Notes under the pieces: generated by a model
Databases searched by the model: none
Told to the model about the DNA's origin: nothing
Seen by the model: only the letters and a program-made list of their open reading frames with translations
Assembly (NCBI GenBank): GCA_023954375.1
Contig: JAMLIC010000074.1
Span: 1 to 39,014, forward strand
Length of the DNA: 39,014 bases
Reading direction: 5' to 3'
Origin: Planctomycetota bacterium
GTDB lineage: Bacteria; Planctomycetota; J058
In this document: positions 6,143 to 15,347 of the stretch, in pieces
Layout of the letters: each line of letters begins with the position of its first letter
Position numbering within the stretch: position 1 is the stretch's first letter
Translations under genes and position numbers: made by a program

Positions 6143-9100
6143 CTACTCCAGCTTCTTCTCCACCCACTTGGCCTCGGGCGTGATCTTCATGCGGATCTGC
6201 ACGAGGTTCAGGGCCGCGTTGCCCCACTCGATCCCGAGGGTGGTCTTGCCGAACTCGTCGACGGCGAGCGTGCCGACGACGGTGTTGTCGAACTTCGAGA
6301 TGAACTGGTTGCCGTCGCGGATGAGCTCGAGCGTGTGGCGGGTCCGCGGGCGGACGTTCGACCCCTGGCCCTCGCCGGCGACCTGCCGGCGGCCGCGGCG
6401 CTGGTGCAGGAGCTGGCCGAGCGCCGTCTCGACGTGCTGCCCCTCCGTGTCGGCCGTGACCGCGAGCCGGGCGTCCTTGCCGAACAGCTGGGAGGTGAAC
6501 TCGAGCAGGACCTCGAAGTTGCCCTCCACCGGGATCGTCAGCTCGGCGCGCCCGTCGCGCCCCTCCAGGACGAGGCCGTAGCGCTCGACCTGGCCGGGCG
6601 GGGTGGGGTAGCTGTTGCCGCGGAGGCGCTTCCAGTCCTGGCCGGAGAAGTTCCGGTTCCCCTGGTAGTAGTTGTAGTGGAGGATCGCCTGGCCGTTGAG
6701 GAAGCCCGTCTCCTCGGACTCCGTGAACAGGCGGTGGCGGTTCTCGTAGATGCGCCGCTCGCGCTCGTAGCGCGCGCGCTCGGCCTCGGCCTCGCGCAGG
6801 CGCCGCTCCTCGTCGGCCCGGGGGTCCGGCGTCGTCGGGCGGGCGTCGCCCACGACCGCGACGGGGCCGGCCGCCTCGGCCGCCGCCGCGGCGCGCGCCG
6901 CCCGGAGCTCCTCGCGCAGCGCCGACAGGTCCACCCCCGCCTCCGCCGCCCGCCCGAGGGCCGCGTCGGCATCGGCGTCACCGCGGTAGAGCTTCAGCGC
7001 CGCCAGCCCGTGCAGGTAGGGCGGGTGCGTGGCCCCGAAGGTCCGGCGCACGAGGCGCAGGAGCTCGTCGTCGCTCAGGTCGGCCGGGTCGACCAGCACC
7101 TCGGCCTTCGAGCTGATCGCCACGCTCAGGCGGCCGCCCTCGTGGCGCGCCACCTTGCCCTCGACGCGCCGGCCCTGCCGCCGCTCGAGCGACACGTCCG
7201 TCCCCACCTCCAGCCGCTCGAACGCCCGCGAGGCGAGCTCCTCCAGGCCGACGACCCTCGCCAGGGCGTCCCTGTGCAGGGCGGCCCGCTCGCGCGCGCC
7301 CGGGCCGACGGCGGCGGCGGCCTCGTCGGCGAGGCGCGCGGCGTCGCGGACCTTGCCCGACTCGACCAGCTCGATGAGCTGCCGGGCGAGGCGGTCGAGC
7401 CGGCGCTCGTCCCCCTCGCGCTGCGTCGCGTCCTCGCGCTCGGTGCGCGCGCGGTCGACCGCCTCGCGCGCGAGCGCCTTGCCCTCGAGCTCGTCGACCC
7501 GCGCCTGCAGCTCCCCGCGCCGCTCCTCGGCGAGCAGCGGCAGGGCCCGGCGCAGGGCCGCGGCCGCCTCGCGCTCGCGCCCGGCGCGGGCCAGCCCCTC
7601 GGCCTCCCCGCGCAGCTGCTCGAGGCGCTCGTAGACCTGCTTCTGGGCGGCGGCCCGCTGGACGTCGGCCTCCGCCTTGAGGTAGGGGTCCTCGAGGGCC
7701 CGGATGAGCTGCTCCCACCCGACGAGCGCCTCGCGCAGCTTGCCCTGGGCGGCGAGCGCGTCGAGCTCGCGGCGCCGGTCGTCGAGCCGCTGGCGCTCGT
7801 CGGTCTCGAGCCGCTCGAGGAGCCGTCGCGCCTCCTGGCGCGCGCGCTTGCCGGCGTCGGTCTCGGGGAAGCGCTCCGCGACCCCCATGAGCTGGTCGGC
7901 CTGCGCCCTGCTGGCGCGCGGGTCGTCCTCCTGGGCGGGCGCGGCCTTCTGCACCTCGGAGAGGAGCGAGCGCGCCGCGACCTCCCGCTCCGAGGGGCCC
8001 GTGTCGACCGGGCCGTCGAACGTCACCGGGTCGTCGGGCGGCGGCGGGCGGTCGCTCCCGGCGTGGGCCAGGAGGCCGAGCCCCAGGAGCAGGCAGGCCG
8101 CGGCCGCGCCGCCGACGAGCAGGAGCCCGGGCGAGCCGCCGCTCTGCGCCGCGCGCTGCGGGCGCGAGCGGGTCGGCGTCGGCGAGGCCCCCTGCGCGCG
8201 CGAGATGAAGTCGACCCCCTCCGGCGGGCGCCCGCCGTCGAGCTCGGGCATGAGCCCCTCGAGGACGGCCTCGAGGTCGCGCATGAGCGCGTCGTGGTCC
8301 TGGTAGCGGTCCGCCGGCCGCTTGGCGAGCATCTTCTTGATGATCTTCGCCAGCCCCTCGGAGACCTTCGGGTTCGCCTGGTGGGCGTCGGGGATCGGCG
8401 CCTTCAGGTGCATGTTCATCACGGCCACCGGCGTGCCCGCGACGTAGGGCTTGTCGCCCGTGACCATGTTGTAGAAGGTCGCGCCGAGCGAGTAGATGTC
8501 CGCCCGGTAGTCGGCGCCCTTGTCGAGCGCCTGCTCGGGCGCCATGAAGTACGGCGTGCCGATCGCGCGCCCCTCGCCGGTCAGCCCGCTCTCGATGTCG
8601 GTGCGGCGCGCCAGGCCGAGGTCCAGGACCTTCGCCTGGCCGTCGCGCGTGATCATGATGTTCGCCGGCTTGATGTCGCGGTGGATCAGCGAGCGCGAGT
8701 GCGCGTGCTTCAGCGCGTCGAGCACCTGCAGCACGATCTCGATCGCCGCCTGCTCGTCGAGGTGCCCGCGCCGCTCGATGAGCTCCTTGACGGTCTTGCC
8801 GTCGACGAACTCCATGGCGATGTAGTGCACGTCGCCGGCCTGGCCGACGTCGTAGGCCTGGACGATGTTCGGGTGGTTCAGCGCCGCCGCGACCCGCGCC
8901 TCCTGGAGGAACCGCGCCACGTAGCGCTCGTCCTCGGCGAAGTCGGGGTTGAGCAGCTTGAGGCCGACCGTCTTGTTCAGCCCCAGGTGGCGCGCCTTGA
9001 ACACGACGCCCATGGCCCCGGCGCCCAGGCGCTCGAGGAGCTCGAACCCGGCGATCCGGCGCTCCGAGCGCGAGTCGACCTCGACCTCCCGCTCCTTCCG

Positions 9101-9310
9101 CTCCAGGGCCGCGCGGACCTCCTGCTTGAGCGCCCGCGCCGCCGCCTCGTCGATGAAGCCCAGCTCGAGGCACAGGAGGCGGGCCTTGCTCGGCGTGCCC
9201 TCGTCCTCGAGGCGCTCCAGCTCCGCCACGATGTCCTCGGCGTCCTCCGCGGCGAGGAAGCCCCGCTGGGTGGCCAGCTTGAGGAAGATGTGGTCGGCGG
9301 TCCGAGGCAC
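6143..9310 (-). CDS. Membrane Ser/Thr protein kinase with C-terminal DUF1080-like domain
   Basis: A 1055-residue Hanks-type kinase. Residues 1-80 form a helical N-terminal region; the kinase domain spans about 86-355 with the glycine loop GAGAMG (96-101), VGLK lysine K118, E137, HRDIKPAN (catalytic D212), DLG in place of DFG (D230) and APEQ (257-260), so it should be active. A Pro/Arg-rich linker and one membrane span (~394-417) follow, then about 430 residues of charged coiled-coil-like repeats outside the membrane. The last ~205 residues contain LNGQAILHYNYY and LEFTSQLFGKDARLAV, resembling the 3-keto-disaccharide hydrolase (DUF1080) jelly roll; that match is from memory and moderate. The GTG at 9310 has GGAGGG 8 nt upstream. 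The gene follows the small membrane protein by 72 nt and may close the FG-GAP operon. Confidence 0.92.
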   Translation of the reverse strand: MPRTADHIFLKLATQRGFLAAEDAEDIVAELERLEDEGTPSKARLLCLELGFIDEAAARALKQEVRAALERKEREVEVDSRSERRIAGFELLERLGAGAMGVVFKARHLGLNKTVGLKLLNPDFAEDERYVARFLQEARVAAALNHPNIVQAYDVGQAGDVHYIAMEFVDGKTVKELIERRGHLDEQAAIEIVLQVLDALKHAHSRSLIHRDIKPANIMITRDGQAKVLDLGLARRTDIESGLTGEGRAIGTPYFMAPEQALDKGADYRADIYSLGATFYNMVTGDKPYVAGTPVAVMNMHLKAPIPDAHQANPKVSEGLAKIIKKMLAKRPADRYQDHDALMRDLEAVLEGLMPELDGGRPPEGVDFISRAQGASPTPTRSRPQRAAQSGGSPGLLLVGGAAAACLLLGLGLLAHAGSDRPPPPDDPVTFDGPVDTGPSEREVAARSLLSEVQKAAPAQEDDPRASRAQADQLMGVAERFPETDAGKRARQEARRLLERLETDERQRLDDRRRELDALAAQGKLREALVGWEQLIRALEDPYLKAEADVQRAAAQKQVYERLEQLRGEAEGLARAGREREAAAALRRALPLLAEERRGELQARVDELEGKALAREAVDRARTEREDATQREGDERRLDRLARQLIELVESGKVRDAARLADEAAAAVGPGARERAALHRDALARVVGLEELASRAFERLEVGTDVSLERRQGRRVEGKVARHEGGRLSVAISSKAEVLVDPADLSDDELLRLVRRTFGATHPPYLHGLAALKLYRGDADADAALGRAAEAGVDLSALREELRAARAAAAAEAAGPVAVVGDARPTTPDPRADEERRLREAEAERARYERERRIYENRHRLFTESEETGFLNGQAILHYNYYQGNRNFSGQDWKRLRGNSYPTPPGQVERYGLVLEGRDGRAELTIPVEGNFEVLLEFTSQLFGKDARLAVTADTEGQHVETALGQLLHQRRGRRQVAGEGQGSNVRPRTRHTLELIRDGNQFISKFDNTVVGTLAVDEFGKTTLGIEWGNAALNLVQIRMKITPEAKWVEKKLE

Positions 9311-9382
9311 GCCCTAGTCCCTCCGGCGCGGCCCCCGGCCGCCCGTCCCAGCGCCTGCCGTGCAAGCGACGCTCCATCGCCA

Positions 9383-9838
9383 TCAGCTCAGGTCGAGCGC
9401 CTCCGCGGCCTGGCTCCCCAGAAGGTACACGACCGCCCCGGCATCGACGAACAGGGTGAGCGCCAGCCGCGCGCGCCCCCAGTCGCTCATGTAAAGCCAC
9501 ACGATCGAGTCGCTTACCACGAGGACGTGGGCCAGGTAGAAGGCGTGCAGGGCGAAGATCCCGGCCGTGAACAGGCGCCCGGCGCGGGTGCGCATGACGA
9601 GCAGGAAGACGAGGAGGACGTTGACCGCCACCCACAGGCCCAGCACCGGAAAGTTCGGCGTGGTCGAGGTCCGCGGCACGCCCAGGGAGGAGCGGAAGGC
9701 CTGGATCCATGACACCAGCTCGACGGCGCGCTCCAGCGCGTCCACGACCAGGAAGGCGACCACCACCTGCACCACGAAAGGGAGCTGGCCGGGGGTCGTG
9801 AAACCCTGGGACGTATCTGGGTCGATGGTGTGCTCCAC
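9383..9838 (-). CDS. Small four-helix membrane protein, unknown
   Basis: A 151-residue protein with about four hydrophobic segments (roughly residues 20-40, 64-82, 90-108 and 124-142) and short charged loops, predicted to be an inner-membrane protein. I do not recognise the family. The GTG at 9838 is chosen because AGGTGA stands 5 nt before it; another in-frame GTG lies three codons upstream. It follows the second FG-GAP gene by 50 nt and precedes the kinase gene by 72 nt, all on the minus strand, so it is probably co-transcribed. The context suggests an envelope role with the two exported proteins, which is inference. Confidence 0.75.
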   Translation of the reverse strand: MEHTIDPDTSQGFTTPGQLPFVVQVVVAFLVVDALERAVELVSWIQAFRSSLGVPRTSTTPNFPVLGLWVAVNVLLVFLLVMRTRAGRLFTAGIFALHAFYLAHVLVVSDSIVWLYMSDWGRARLALTLFVDAGAVVYLLGSQAAEALDLS

Positions 9839-9888
9839 GGGCGTCACCTGGGCCGGCGTCGGCGGGGCCGTGCCCCAGCCTAACGCGC

Positions 9889-11412
9889 TCAGCGCGCCCT
9901 GACGATCGTCAGGCGGTCGCCCTGCCGGTCCCACGAGTAGTAGCGCAGGATCACGGCGTCGCGCCCCTGCCCGTCGAGGTCGGCGACGATCGGCATGACG
10001 AAGCGGAACGGGTCGACGCTCGGGATCTTCACCTCGCCGCTCGGGTCGCGCGCGAGGCCGCGGCCCTGGCCGCGGTAGACGGCGAGCGTGTCGTGCGAGG
10101 TGCGCTGCACGAGGTCCTTCTTGCCGTCGCCGTCGAGGTCGCCCTCGATCGTGGCCACGATCGTCGTGCCGAAGCGGATCCCCTCGCCGCCGCCCATCTG
10201 GATGCCGAGCGGGACCTCCATCGAGCGCACCGCGTCGGGCTCGTCGGGGAACATGGGGCCGTCGCGCCGCTGGTGGAAGATCAGCACGTCGATCGGCACG
10301 GAGCGCGTGACGAGCACCTTGAGCACGCTCCACACGCCCACGCGGTCCATGCGCGGCAGGACGAGGTCGTCGAGGCCGTCGCCGTCGAGGTCCACGAAGA
10401 AGGTCAGGAACGTGATCCCCTTGGCGCGCACGACGTGCGCCGGCGCCTCGAACGCCTTCGCCGGGTCGGGGCCGTTCTTGAACACGCGCGTGACGCCCTG
10501 GCCGACGTGCGTCGAGGCCACGTCCACGCGGCCGTCGCGGTCGAGGTCGCGCAGGACGAGCGGCGAGGTGAAGTCGAGCTCGAACGGGTTCTCGACGGCC
10601 ATGCTGAACTGCTTCTGGCCGGGGATCGGGAAGGTGCCGGCGGGCTGGAGCGGCAGGGCGCCGGGGGCGGGCGCGCGCAGGACGACCAGGCGGGTGTCGT
10701 CGGCGAGGACCACGTCGGGGACGTCGTCCGCGTCCCAGGAGGTCACGTTGGGGTTCGGGAACCAGTAGGACCCGAAGAGCTGGCTGGAGAGCCGGTCGCG
10801 CCCGGGGTTGAGGATCGCCGTGGGCGGCGCCGGCAGCGTCTGCGGCGCGGCGAACTCGCCCTGGCCGCGGCTGGCGAGCACCGAGAACCCGTCGCGCTGC
10901 GGGACGAGGATGTCGAGCTTGCCGTCGCCGTCGAGGTCCTTGAGCAGCTCCTTGCGCCTCACCTCGTCCTCCGGCGGGCGGTCGAGGAACGAGGCGACCT
11001 CGGCGACCCGCTCGGGCCGGAGGCCGTAGAGCAGCCGCCCGCCCGGCCGCTCCTGGAGGCGGTAGGCGTAGACGCCGTCGGGCTGGAGCAAGACGACCTC
11101 CGCCCGGCCGTCGCCCGTGATGTCGCCCACGTCGAAGAGCACGGTGCGGGGATGGAAGCGGAAGCGCTGCGCGGGCTCGCGCCCGAAGCCGCCGTCCTTG
11201 CCCTGGAAGTAGAGGAGCGCCTCGCGCCCGCGCACGACGAGCAGGTCCTTCTTGCCGTCGCCGTCGACGTCGACCGGGACGACCTCCGTGACCTTGCCGC
11301 CGACCTCGATGTCGACGCGCGCGAGCGGCAGCCCGCGGGCCTGGCTGCGGACGTGCCCGGGCGCCGCGACGCCGGCGGCGAGCAGGGGGAGCCACACGAG
11401 CGCGCGCCTCAT
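9889..11412 (-). CDS. Exported FG-GAP/VCBS repeat protein
   Basis: A 507-residue exported protein: a Sec signal peptide (MRRALVWLPLLAAG, cleavage near residue 20-24) followed by beta-propeller-type FG-GAP repeats. Calcium-loop motifs of the form DxDGDGxxD recur (DVDGDGKKD, DLDGDGKLD, DLDRDGRVD, DLDGDGLDD, DLDGDGKKD), with weaker ones (DITGDGRAE, DLDGQGRDA), about seven to eight in total, as in integrin-alpha-like bacterial propellers. Such proteins act outside the cytoplasm in adhesion or as scaffolds; no catalytic motif is seen. Its ATG overlaps the stop of the upstream paralogue (ATGA, 11412-11409), so the two are translationally coupled and may form a pair. Confidence 0.9.
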   Translation of the reverse strand: MRRALVWLPLLAAGVAAPGHVRSQARGLPLARVDIEVGGKVTEVVPVDVDGDGKKDLLVVRGREALLYFQGKDGGFGREPAQRFRFHPRTVLFDVGDITGDGRAEVVLLQPDGVYAYRLQERPGGRLLYGLRPERVAEVASFLDRPPEDEVRRKELLKDLDGDGKLDILVPQRDGFSVLASRGQGEFAAPQTLPAPPTAILNPGRDRLSSQLFGSYWFPNPNVTSWDADDVPDVVLADDTRLVVLRAPAPGALPLQPAGTFPIPGQKQFSMAVENPFELDFTSPLVLRDLDRDGRVDVASTHVGQGVTRVFKNGPDPAKAFEAPAHVVRAKGITFLTFFVDLDGDGLDDLVLPRMDRVGVWSVLKVLVTRSVPIDVLIFHQRRDGPMFPDEPDAVRSMEVPLGIQMGGGEGIRFGTTIVATIEGDLDGDGKKDLVQRTSHDTLAVYRGQGRGLARDPSGEVKIPSVDPFRFVMPIVADLDGQGRDAVILRYYSWDRQGDRLTIVRAR

Positions 11413-12974
11413 CGCTCCACCCCCACGACGCGCACGACGCGCGCCGCCTCGTCCTCGCCGCCGAACGGCTCGAGGATCAGCTCGTCCTTGCCGTCGCCGT
11501 CGAGGTCCACGACGCGCGGCGGCTCGCTCCGCGGCACCTGCACCTGCACGGTCCGGTCGCGGAAGCCCGGCCGCTTGCGGCCGAAGAGGCCCGAGACCTG
11601 CCCGCCGAACGAGATCACGAGCGCCCCGTCGGGCGAGCGTCGGACCATGTCGCGCACCCCGTCGCCGTCGATGTCCGCCGTGAGGTCGACCGGGACGGCG
11701 CCGCCGCGCCGCTCGAGCGCCTCGAGCGGGACGTCGACCTCGAACGACAGGTCCGGCTCGTCGCCGAACCAGGGCTCGCCCTCGCGGCGCAGGTAGACCA
11801 TGTAGGTGATCCCCAGCGACTCGACGAGCGCCCGCTTCACGTTCGTGAACAGGTCCATGCGGTAGCTGGAGACGATCAGGTCCTTCTTGCCGTCGCCGTC
11901 CCAGTCGATGAACACCGGGTCGGCGGAGACGCCCTTGATGTTGAGGAGCACGTCCGGCTTCGCCTCGTCGAAGCCGCCGGGGCGGCCGCGGAAGACGAGC
12001 TGCTGCGTGCGCAGCGTCTCGAACAGGCCGATCTCCCCCAGGGTGCGCGTGGCGATCAGGTCGGCGCGCCCGTCGCCGTCGACGTCCTCGAGGTCCAGGC
12101 GCACGTTGGCGAAGGCCTCGCTCCCCTCGCGCGCCTCCTGGCCCGGGGCCTCGGCCTTGCGCACGAGCTCGAGCGGCTCCTCCGCGTCCGGGCGGAGCGG
12201 GAACGTGCCGTCGGGCCGCTGGAGGTAGCGGGCCAGCCCCTTGTCGCGGTAGGCCACCAGGTCCTCGCGCCCGTCGCCGTCGAGGTCGGCGACGACGAGG
12301 CGCCGCAGGCGCGAGCTGGCCGTGAGGAAGCGGTTGAGGAGCGTCGACTCGAACACCGGGCCGAAGCGCGTCTCCGAGGGGACGGCGAGCTTGCAGCGCG
12401 GCGCCAGCGGACCCTTGCCGCCCTGGCGGGCGAGGAGCTCGTAGCCGTCCTTGGTCGGGACGAGGACCTCCAGGACCCCGTCGCCGTCGAGGTCGCGCGC
12501 GAGGTCCCACACGGGGAGGCCGCCGTCCTCCGGGTAGTCGTAGAAGCCGGCGACCTTGCACACCTCGACCAGCTCGCCCGTGCGCCGGAGCATGACGACG
12601 CGGGTGGGGCAGAGGAGCAGGACCTCGCCCCCCGGGGCCGGGTCGAAGTCGCCGGCGAGGAAGGCGCAGGCGTCGGCCGGCACGGTCACCCGCCAGCTCG
12701 GCTCGCTCGAGAAGCGCGGGCCGCCGGCCGGGCCGTGCTCGAACACGGAGATCGAGCGGCCGAGCCCCTTGGGCCCGGTCATGTGGGCGACGACGAGGTC
12801 CTTGAGGCCGTCGCCGTTCATGTCGACGACGTCGAGCCCCAGCTCCGTGCCGGGCAGGCGGAAGGTCCACACCCGCAGCGGCACCGCCGGGTCCTGGGCC
12901 CTGAGGCCCTGCCAGCCGAGGGCGACGACGGCCACGAGGGCGAGGGCCGGGGCGGCGAGCAGGCGGCGGCGCAT
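11409..12974 (-). CDS. Exported FG-GAP/VCBS repeat protein, paralogue
   Basis: A 521-residue exported protein with a signal peptide (MRRRLLAAPALALVAVVALG, likely cleavage after LRA near residue 26) and seven calcium-loop motifs: DMNGDGLKD, DLDGDGVLE, DLDGDGRED, DVDGDGRAD, DWDGDGKKD, DIDGDGVRD and DLDGDGKDE. Seven blades would make a complete beta-propeller. Architecture matches the downstream gene, so the pair probably arose by duplication. The frame is open 19 codons further upstream, but ATG 12974 gives a normal signal peptide. There is no Shine-Dalgarno; instead TAGGAT lies 8 nt before the ATG, so the mRNA may be leaderless. First gene of the unit that includes the second FG-GAP gene, the small membrane protein and possibly the kinase. 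Confidence 0.9.
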   Translation of the reverse strand: MRRRLLAAPALALVAVVALGWQGLRAQDPAVPLRVWTFRLPGTELGLDVVDMNGDGLKDLVVAHMTGPKGLGRSISVFEHGPAGGPRFSSEPSWRVTVPADACAFLAGDFDPAPGGEVLLLCPTRVVMLRRTGELVEVCKVAGFYDYPEDGGLPVWDLARDLDGDGVLEVLVPTKDGYELLARQGGKGPLAPRCKLAVPSETRFGPVFESTLLNRFLTASSRLRRLVVADLDGDGREDLVAYRDKGLARYLQRPDGTFPLRPDAEEPLELVRKAEAPGQEAREGSEAFANVRLDLEDVDGDGRADLIATRTLGEIGLFETLRTQQLVFRGRPGGFDEAKPDVLLNIKGVSADPVFIDWDGDGKKDLIVSSYRMDLFTNVKRALVESLGITYMVYLRREGEPWFGDEPDLSFEVDVPLEALERRGGAVPVDLTADIDGDGVRDMVRRSPDGALVISFGGQVSGLFGRKRPGFRDRTVQVQVPRSEPPRVVDLDGDGKDELILEPFGGEDEAARVVRVVGVER

Positions 12975-12982
12975 GGCGGGAG

Positions 12983-12988
12983 ATCCTA
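12983..12988 (-). promoter_or_regulatory. -10 box (CGTAGGAT) 8 nt before the FG-GAP operon start codon
   Basis: On the minus strand TAGGAT is followed by CTCCCGCC and then ATG. Transcription would start at or next to the A of the start codon, giving a leaderless message. No strong -35 is recognised. Confidence 0.45.
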
Positions 12989-13147
12989 CGCGAGGGGGGA
13001 CGAAGCGGAAGGCGAGGGTCGTGGGCGACACGGGGCGTCGTCCTCGGCCTCGAGAGGCGGCGACGCGGCTCGCTTGACACCGAGGAGCGCCCTCGACGAC
13101 CCTGGACCGCCGACCTACAGGCCGCCGGGCGACGCGAGGAGGGCGAG

Positions 13148-14464
13148 GTGCAGCGACGAGAGCTCGGGGCCGCTCGCGCCCTCTGCCTGGCGCCGCTCCT
13201 CTGGCTCACCGGCTGCCTGGCCGGCTACGCGACGCCGCGCTTCTCCGGGCCCGAGCGCGTCCTCGAGGCCGAGAACCTGCGGGTCCACACCGACCTGCAA
13301 GAACCCGACCCCGAGCAGACCGTCCAGCGCATGGAGGCGGCGCTGCGGCAGGTGGTCGCGCTCCTCGGCGGCCCGCCGCTGCCGCCCGAGGAGCGCGCGG
13401 TCGTGTTCGTGTTCCAGGAGTACGAGGACTTCATCCGCCACTCGGAGCGCGCCGGCGGGACGGCCGCGCCGAACCTGCGGGGCTGCTACCTGTACCGGTT
13501 CGGCGACAGGAGCGGCCGCCTGGCGCTGTTTCACCCCACCCGCCCGCGCGCGCTGGTGGTCGAGGGGGACGTGCGCCGCGAGGAGCCGCGCAGGGCCCTC
13601 GAGCAGCACGTCACGGCCTTCACGCACACGTTCGCGCACGAGGTGGGCCACTGGCTCCTGGACACCTCGTCCTTCAGCGACCTGCCGCGCTGGCTGGAGG
13701 AGGGGGTGTGCGAGTGGCTGGCCGAGGAGGTCACGAACGCCGACTGGCGCGAGGCGCTCGCGCGCGGCGACGGCGCCTGGCAGGTGTTCCAGGACACCCT
13801 GCACGGGGGGCGGATCTGGAGCGCGGCGCGGCGGGCGGCGCCGCTCGACCTGACGAGCGTCGACGTCGGCGACGCCTGGGGCGGGCAGCAGCCGGGCCTG
13901 CTCGTCATGGCGGCCCTGAGCGCCGAGCCGGCGCTGCTCGCCCGGCTGCAGGCGGCCGTCCGCGCCGCCCTGCAGGGCCAGCGCTTCGCGCTCGACCTGA
14001 GCGACCGCTTCCCCACCTGCGCGAGCTTCGACGACTTCTGCGTCGCCCGCTGGCAGGCCGCCGCCCTGGGGGGCCTCGAGGAGCGGATACGCCACGCCCG
14101 GCGCCACGAGGAGCGGTTCGGGACGAACCCGCTCCTGGTGCGCCCGGCGTCGCCGAACGACCGCCGCGTGTTCGAGCGCGACGCCCCCTTCTGCCGCGCC
14201 CTCATGCGCGACGAGCCCGGCGCGCCGGTGGGAGCCCTGCTGGAGCGGGTGCGCGCGGCGCGGACCGCGCTCCTCGCGGGCGGCCCGCCGCTGTCGATCT
14301 GGACGCTGCTCGGCGGGGACGAGGTCGCCGCGCGCCCGTCGGCGGAGCGGCGCCGGGTGCTCGCGGCGCGCCTCGAGGAGGTCGCGCCGCCCCCGGACGA
14401 CGAGACGGGCGAGCGCCCGCCGTGGTGGCAGAAGCTCCGCCTGGAGCCCCCGGAGGACGGGTGA
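13148..14464 (+). CDS. Lipoprotein with gluzincin-type HEVGH site
   Basis: A 438-residue lipoprotein. The signal peptide ends in the lipobox LTGC, with the lipidated cysteine at residue 23. Residues 164-168 are HEVGH, preceded by THTFA and followed about 17 residues later by WLEEGVCEW; this H-E-x-x-H ... E arrangement is that of zinc gluzincin peptidases, with H164, H168 and a glutamate of LEEG (184-185) as probable zinc ligands and E165 as the catalytic base. It resembles the DUF1570-type putative peptidases of Planctomycetes; the exact family is uncertain. The GTG at 13148 is chosen because GAGGAGGGCGAG stands just before it. A TTGACA hexamer lies at 13074-13079, but no good -10 is seen at the right distance. 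It converges with the ABC permease gene, 22 nt between stops. Confidence 0.85.
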   Translation: MQRRELGAARALCLAPLLWLTGCLAGYATPRFSGPERVLEAENLRVHTDLQEPDPEQTVQRMEAALRQVVALLGGPPLPPEERAVVFVFQEYEDFIRHSERAGGTAAPNLRGCYLYRFGDRSGRLALFHPTRPRALVVEGDVRREEPRRALEQHVTAFTHTFAHEVGHWLLDTSSFSDLPRWLEEGVCEWLAEEVTNADWREALARGDGAWQVFQDTLHGGRIWSAARRAAPLDLTSVDVGDAWGGQQPGLLVMAALSAEPALLARLQAAVRAALQGQRFALDLSDRFPTCASFDDFCVARWQAAALGGLEERIRHARRHEERFGTNPLLVRPASPNDRRVFERDAPFCRALMRDEPGAPVGALLERVRAARTALLAGGPPLSIWTLLGGDEVAARPSAERRRVLAARLEEVAPPPDDETGERPPWWQKLRLEPPEDG

Positions 14465-14486
14465 GGGAGGAGGCCGCCGTCCGCGG

Positions 14487-15347
14487 CTACCCGCCGATGT
14501 CCCGCCGCCCGAGCAGCCACGCCGCGCCGCCGAAGCCGGCGGCCGCCCAGGCGAGGCTCACCCCGACGGCCTGGACGACGGCCGGCAGCGCCAGCCGCTC
14601 GCGCTCGCCCGCGAACTGGTTGGCGAGGGCGTCGACCACCTCGAACGGCATGGCCGAGTAGGTGACGAACATGGCGTCGCGGAGGGCCTCGCCGCTGGCC
14701 ACGCCGGCGAGCCCCGAGAGGAAGAACAGGGCGCCGATCGCGCCGCCGGTGGCGTGGCCCGGGTGGTCGGAGAGGCACGAGGCCAGGAGGCCGAGCCCGG
14801 TGAGGGCGGCCAGCGGGGCCAGCGTCACGGCCGTGGCCAGGGCCGTGTAGCCGAGCATGGTGCCGAAGGTGTGCTTCGTGACGCCGAAGGTCGGGTCGGC
14901 CACGTCGTAGAGGCCCTTGGTCGCCTCGGCGCCGACCAGCGCCGCCAGCACGGCCACGACCAGGAGGAGCGCCCCCCAGCCCCACGTGGCCAGGGCCTTG
15001 GCGAGGAGGAGCTCCACGCGCCGGACCGGGCGCACGAGGAGCGTCTTGAGCGTGCCGTGCGAGGCCTCCTCGGCCACGGCGCTCCCGGCGAGCACGACGA
15101 CGACGATGAACACGAACAGCCGCGCGGTGGACACGGCGCTGGCCATCGCGGTCCAGCCGTTCTTCCACCCGTCGGCCTGCTGGAGCCCCTTGCCGCTCAT
15201 GAGCGACGAGGCCGTGTCCACGGCCCGGCCCACGCCGGGCGCGAGGAGGGCGATCGCGACGACGAGCACGAGGGCGATGACCGGCAGCCGCCGCGCGGCC
15301 AGCTTGCGCAGCTCGAAGCGCGCCAGGCGGAGCACGCGGCCGGTCAT
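14487..15347 (-). CDS. ABC transporter permease, ABC-2 type
   Basis: A 286-residue integral membrane protein with about six hydrophobic segments: a first span at ~22-42, a loop of ~45 residues, then a cluster from ~90 onward. VAEEASHGTLKTLLVRPVRR after the second span is the typical ABC-2 permease cytoplasmic motif (E-x-x-x-G-T-x-x-x-L-L-x-x-P-x-x-R). It would form the membrane part of an exporter with the ATPase encoded just upstream. Its ATG overlaps the ATPase stop (ATGA, 15347-15344), implying translational coupling. Substrate unknown. Confidence 0.92.
   Translation of the reverse strand: MTGRVLRLARFELRKLAARRLPVIALVLVVAIALLAPGVGRAVDTASSLMSGKGLQQADGWKNGWTAMASAVSTARLFVFIVVVVLAGSAVAEEASHGTLKTLLVRPVRRVELLLAKALATWGWGALLLVVAVLAALVGAEATKGLYDVADPTFGVTKHTFGTMLGYTALATAVTLAPLAALTGLGLLASCLSDHPGHATGGAIGALFFLSGLAGVASGEALRDAMFVTYSAMPFEVVDALANQFAGERERLALPAVVQAVGVSLAWAAAGFGGAAWLLGRRDIGG

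Noticed and set aside
5969..9712. A 1247-codon plus-strand open frame
   Set aside because: It is antisense to the Ser/Thr kinase, whose motifs are unmistakable; its translation has no domain.
9960..12830. Regularly spaced ~20-bp words (CTTGCCGTCGCCGTCGAGGTC-like, shortened here as TTGCCGTCGCCGTCGAGG) suggesting a CRISPR or repeat array
   Set aside because: They are antisense codons of the DxDGDGxxD calcium loops in the two FG-GAP genes; spacing varies and the intervening sequence is coding.
13074..13103. TTGACA before the lipoprotein gene as a full promoter
   Set aside because: The hexamer is good but no -10 is found at 16-19 nt (CGACCC or GACCCT only), so I mention it in the gene entry without calling a promoter.
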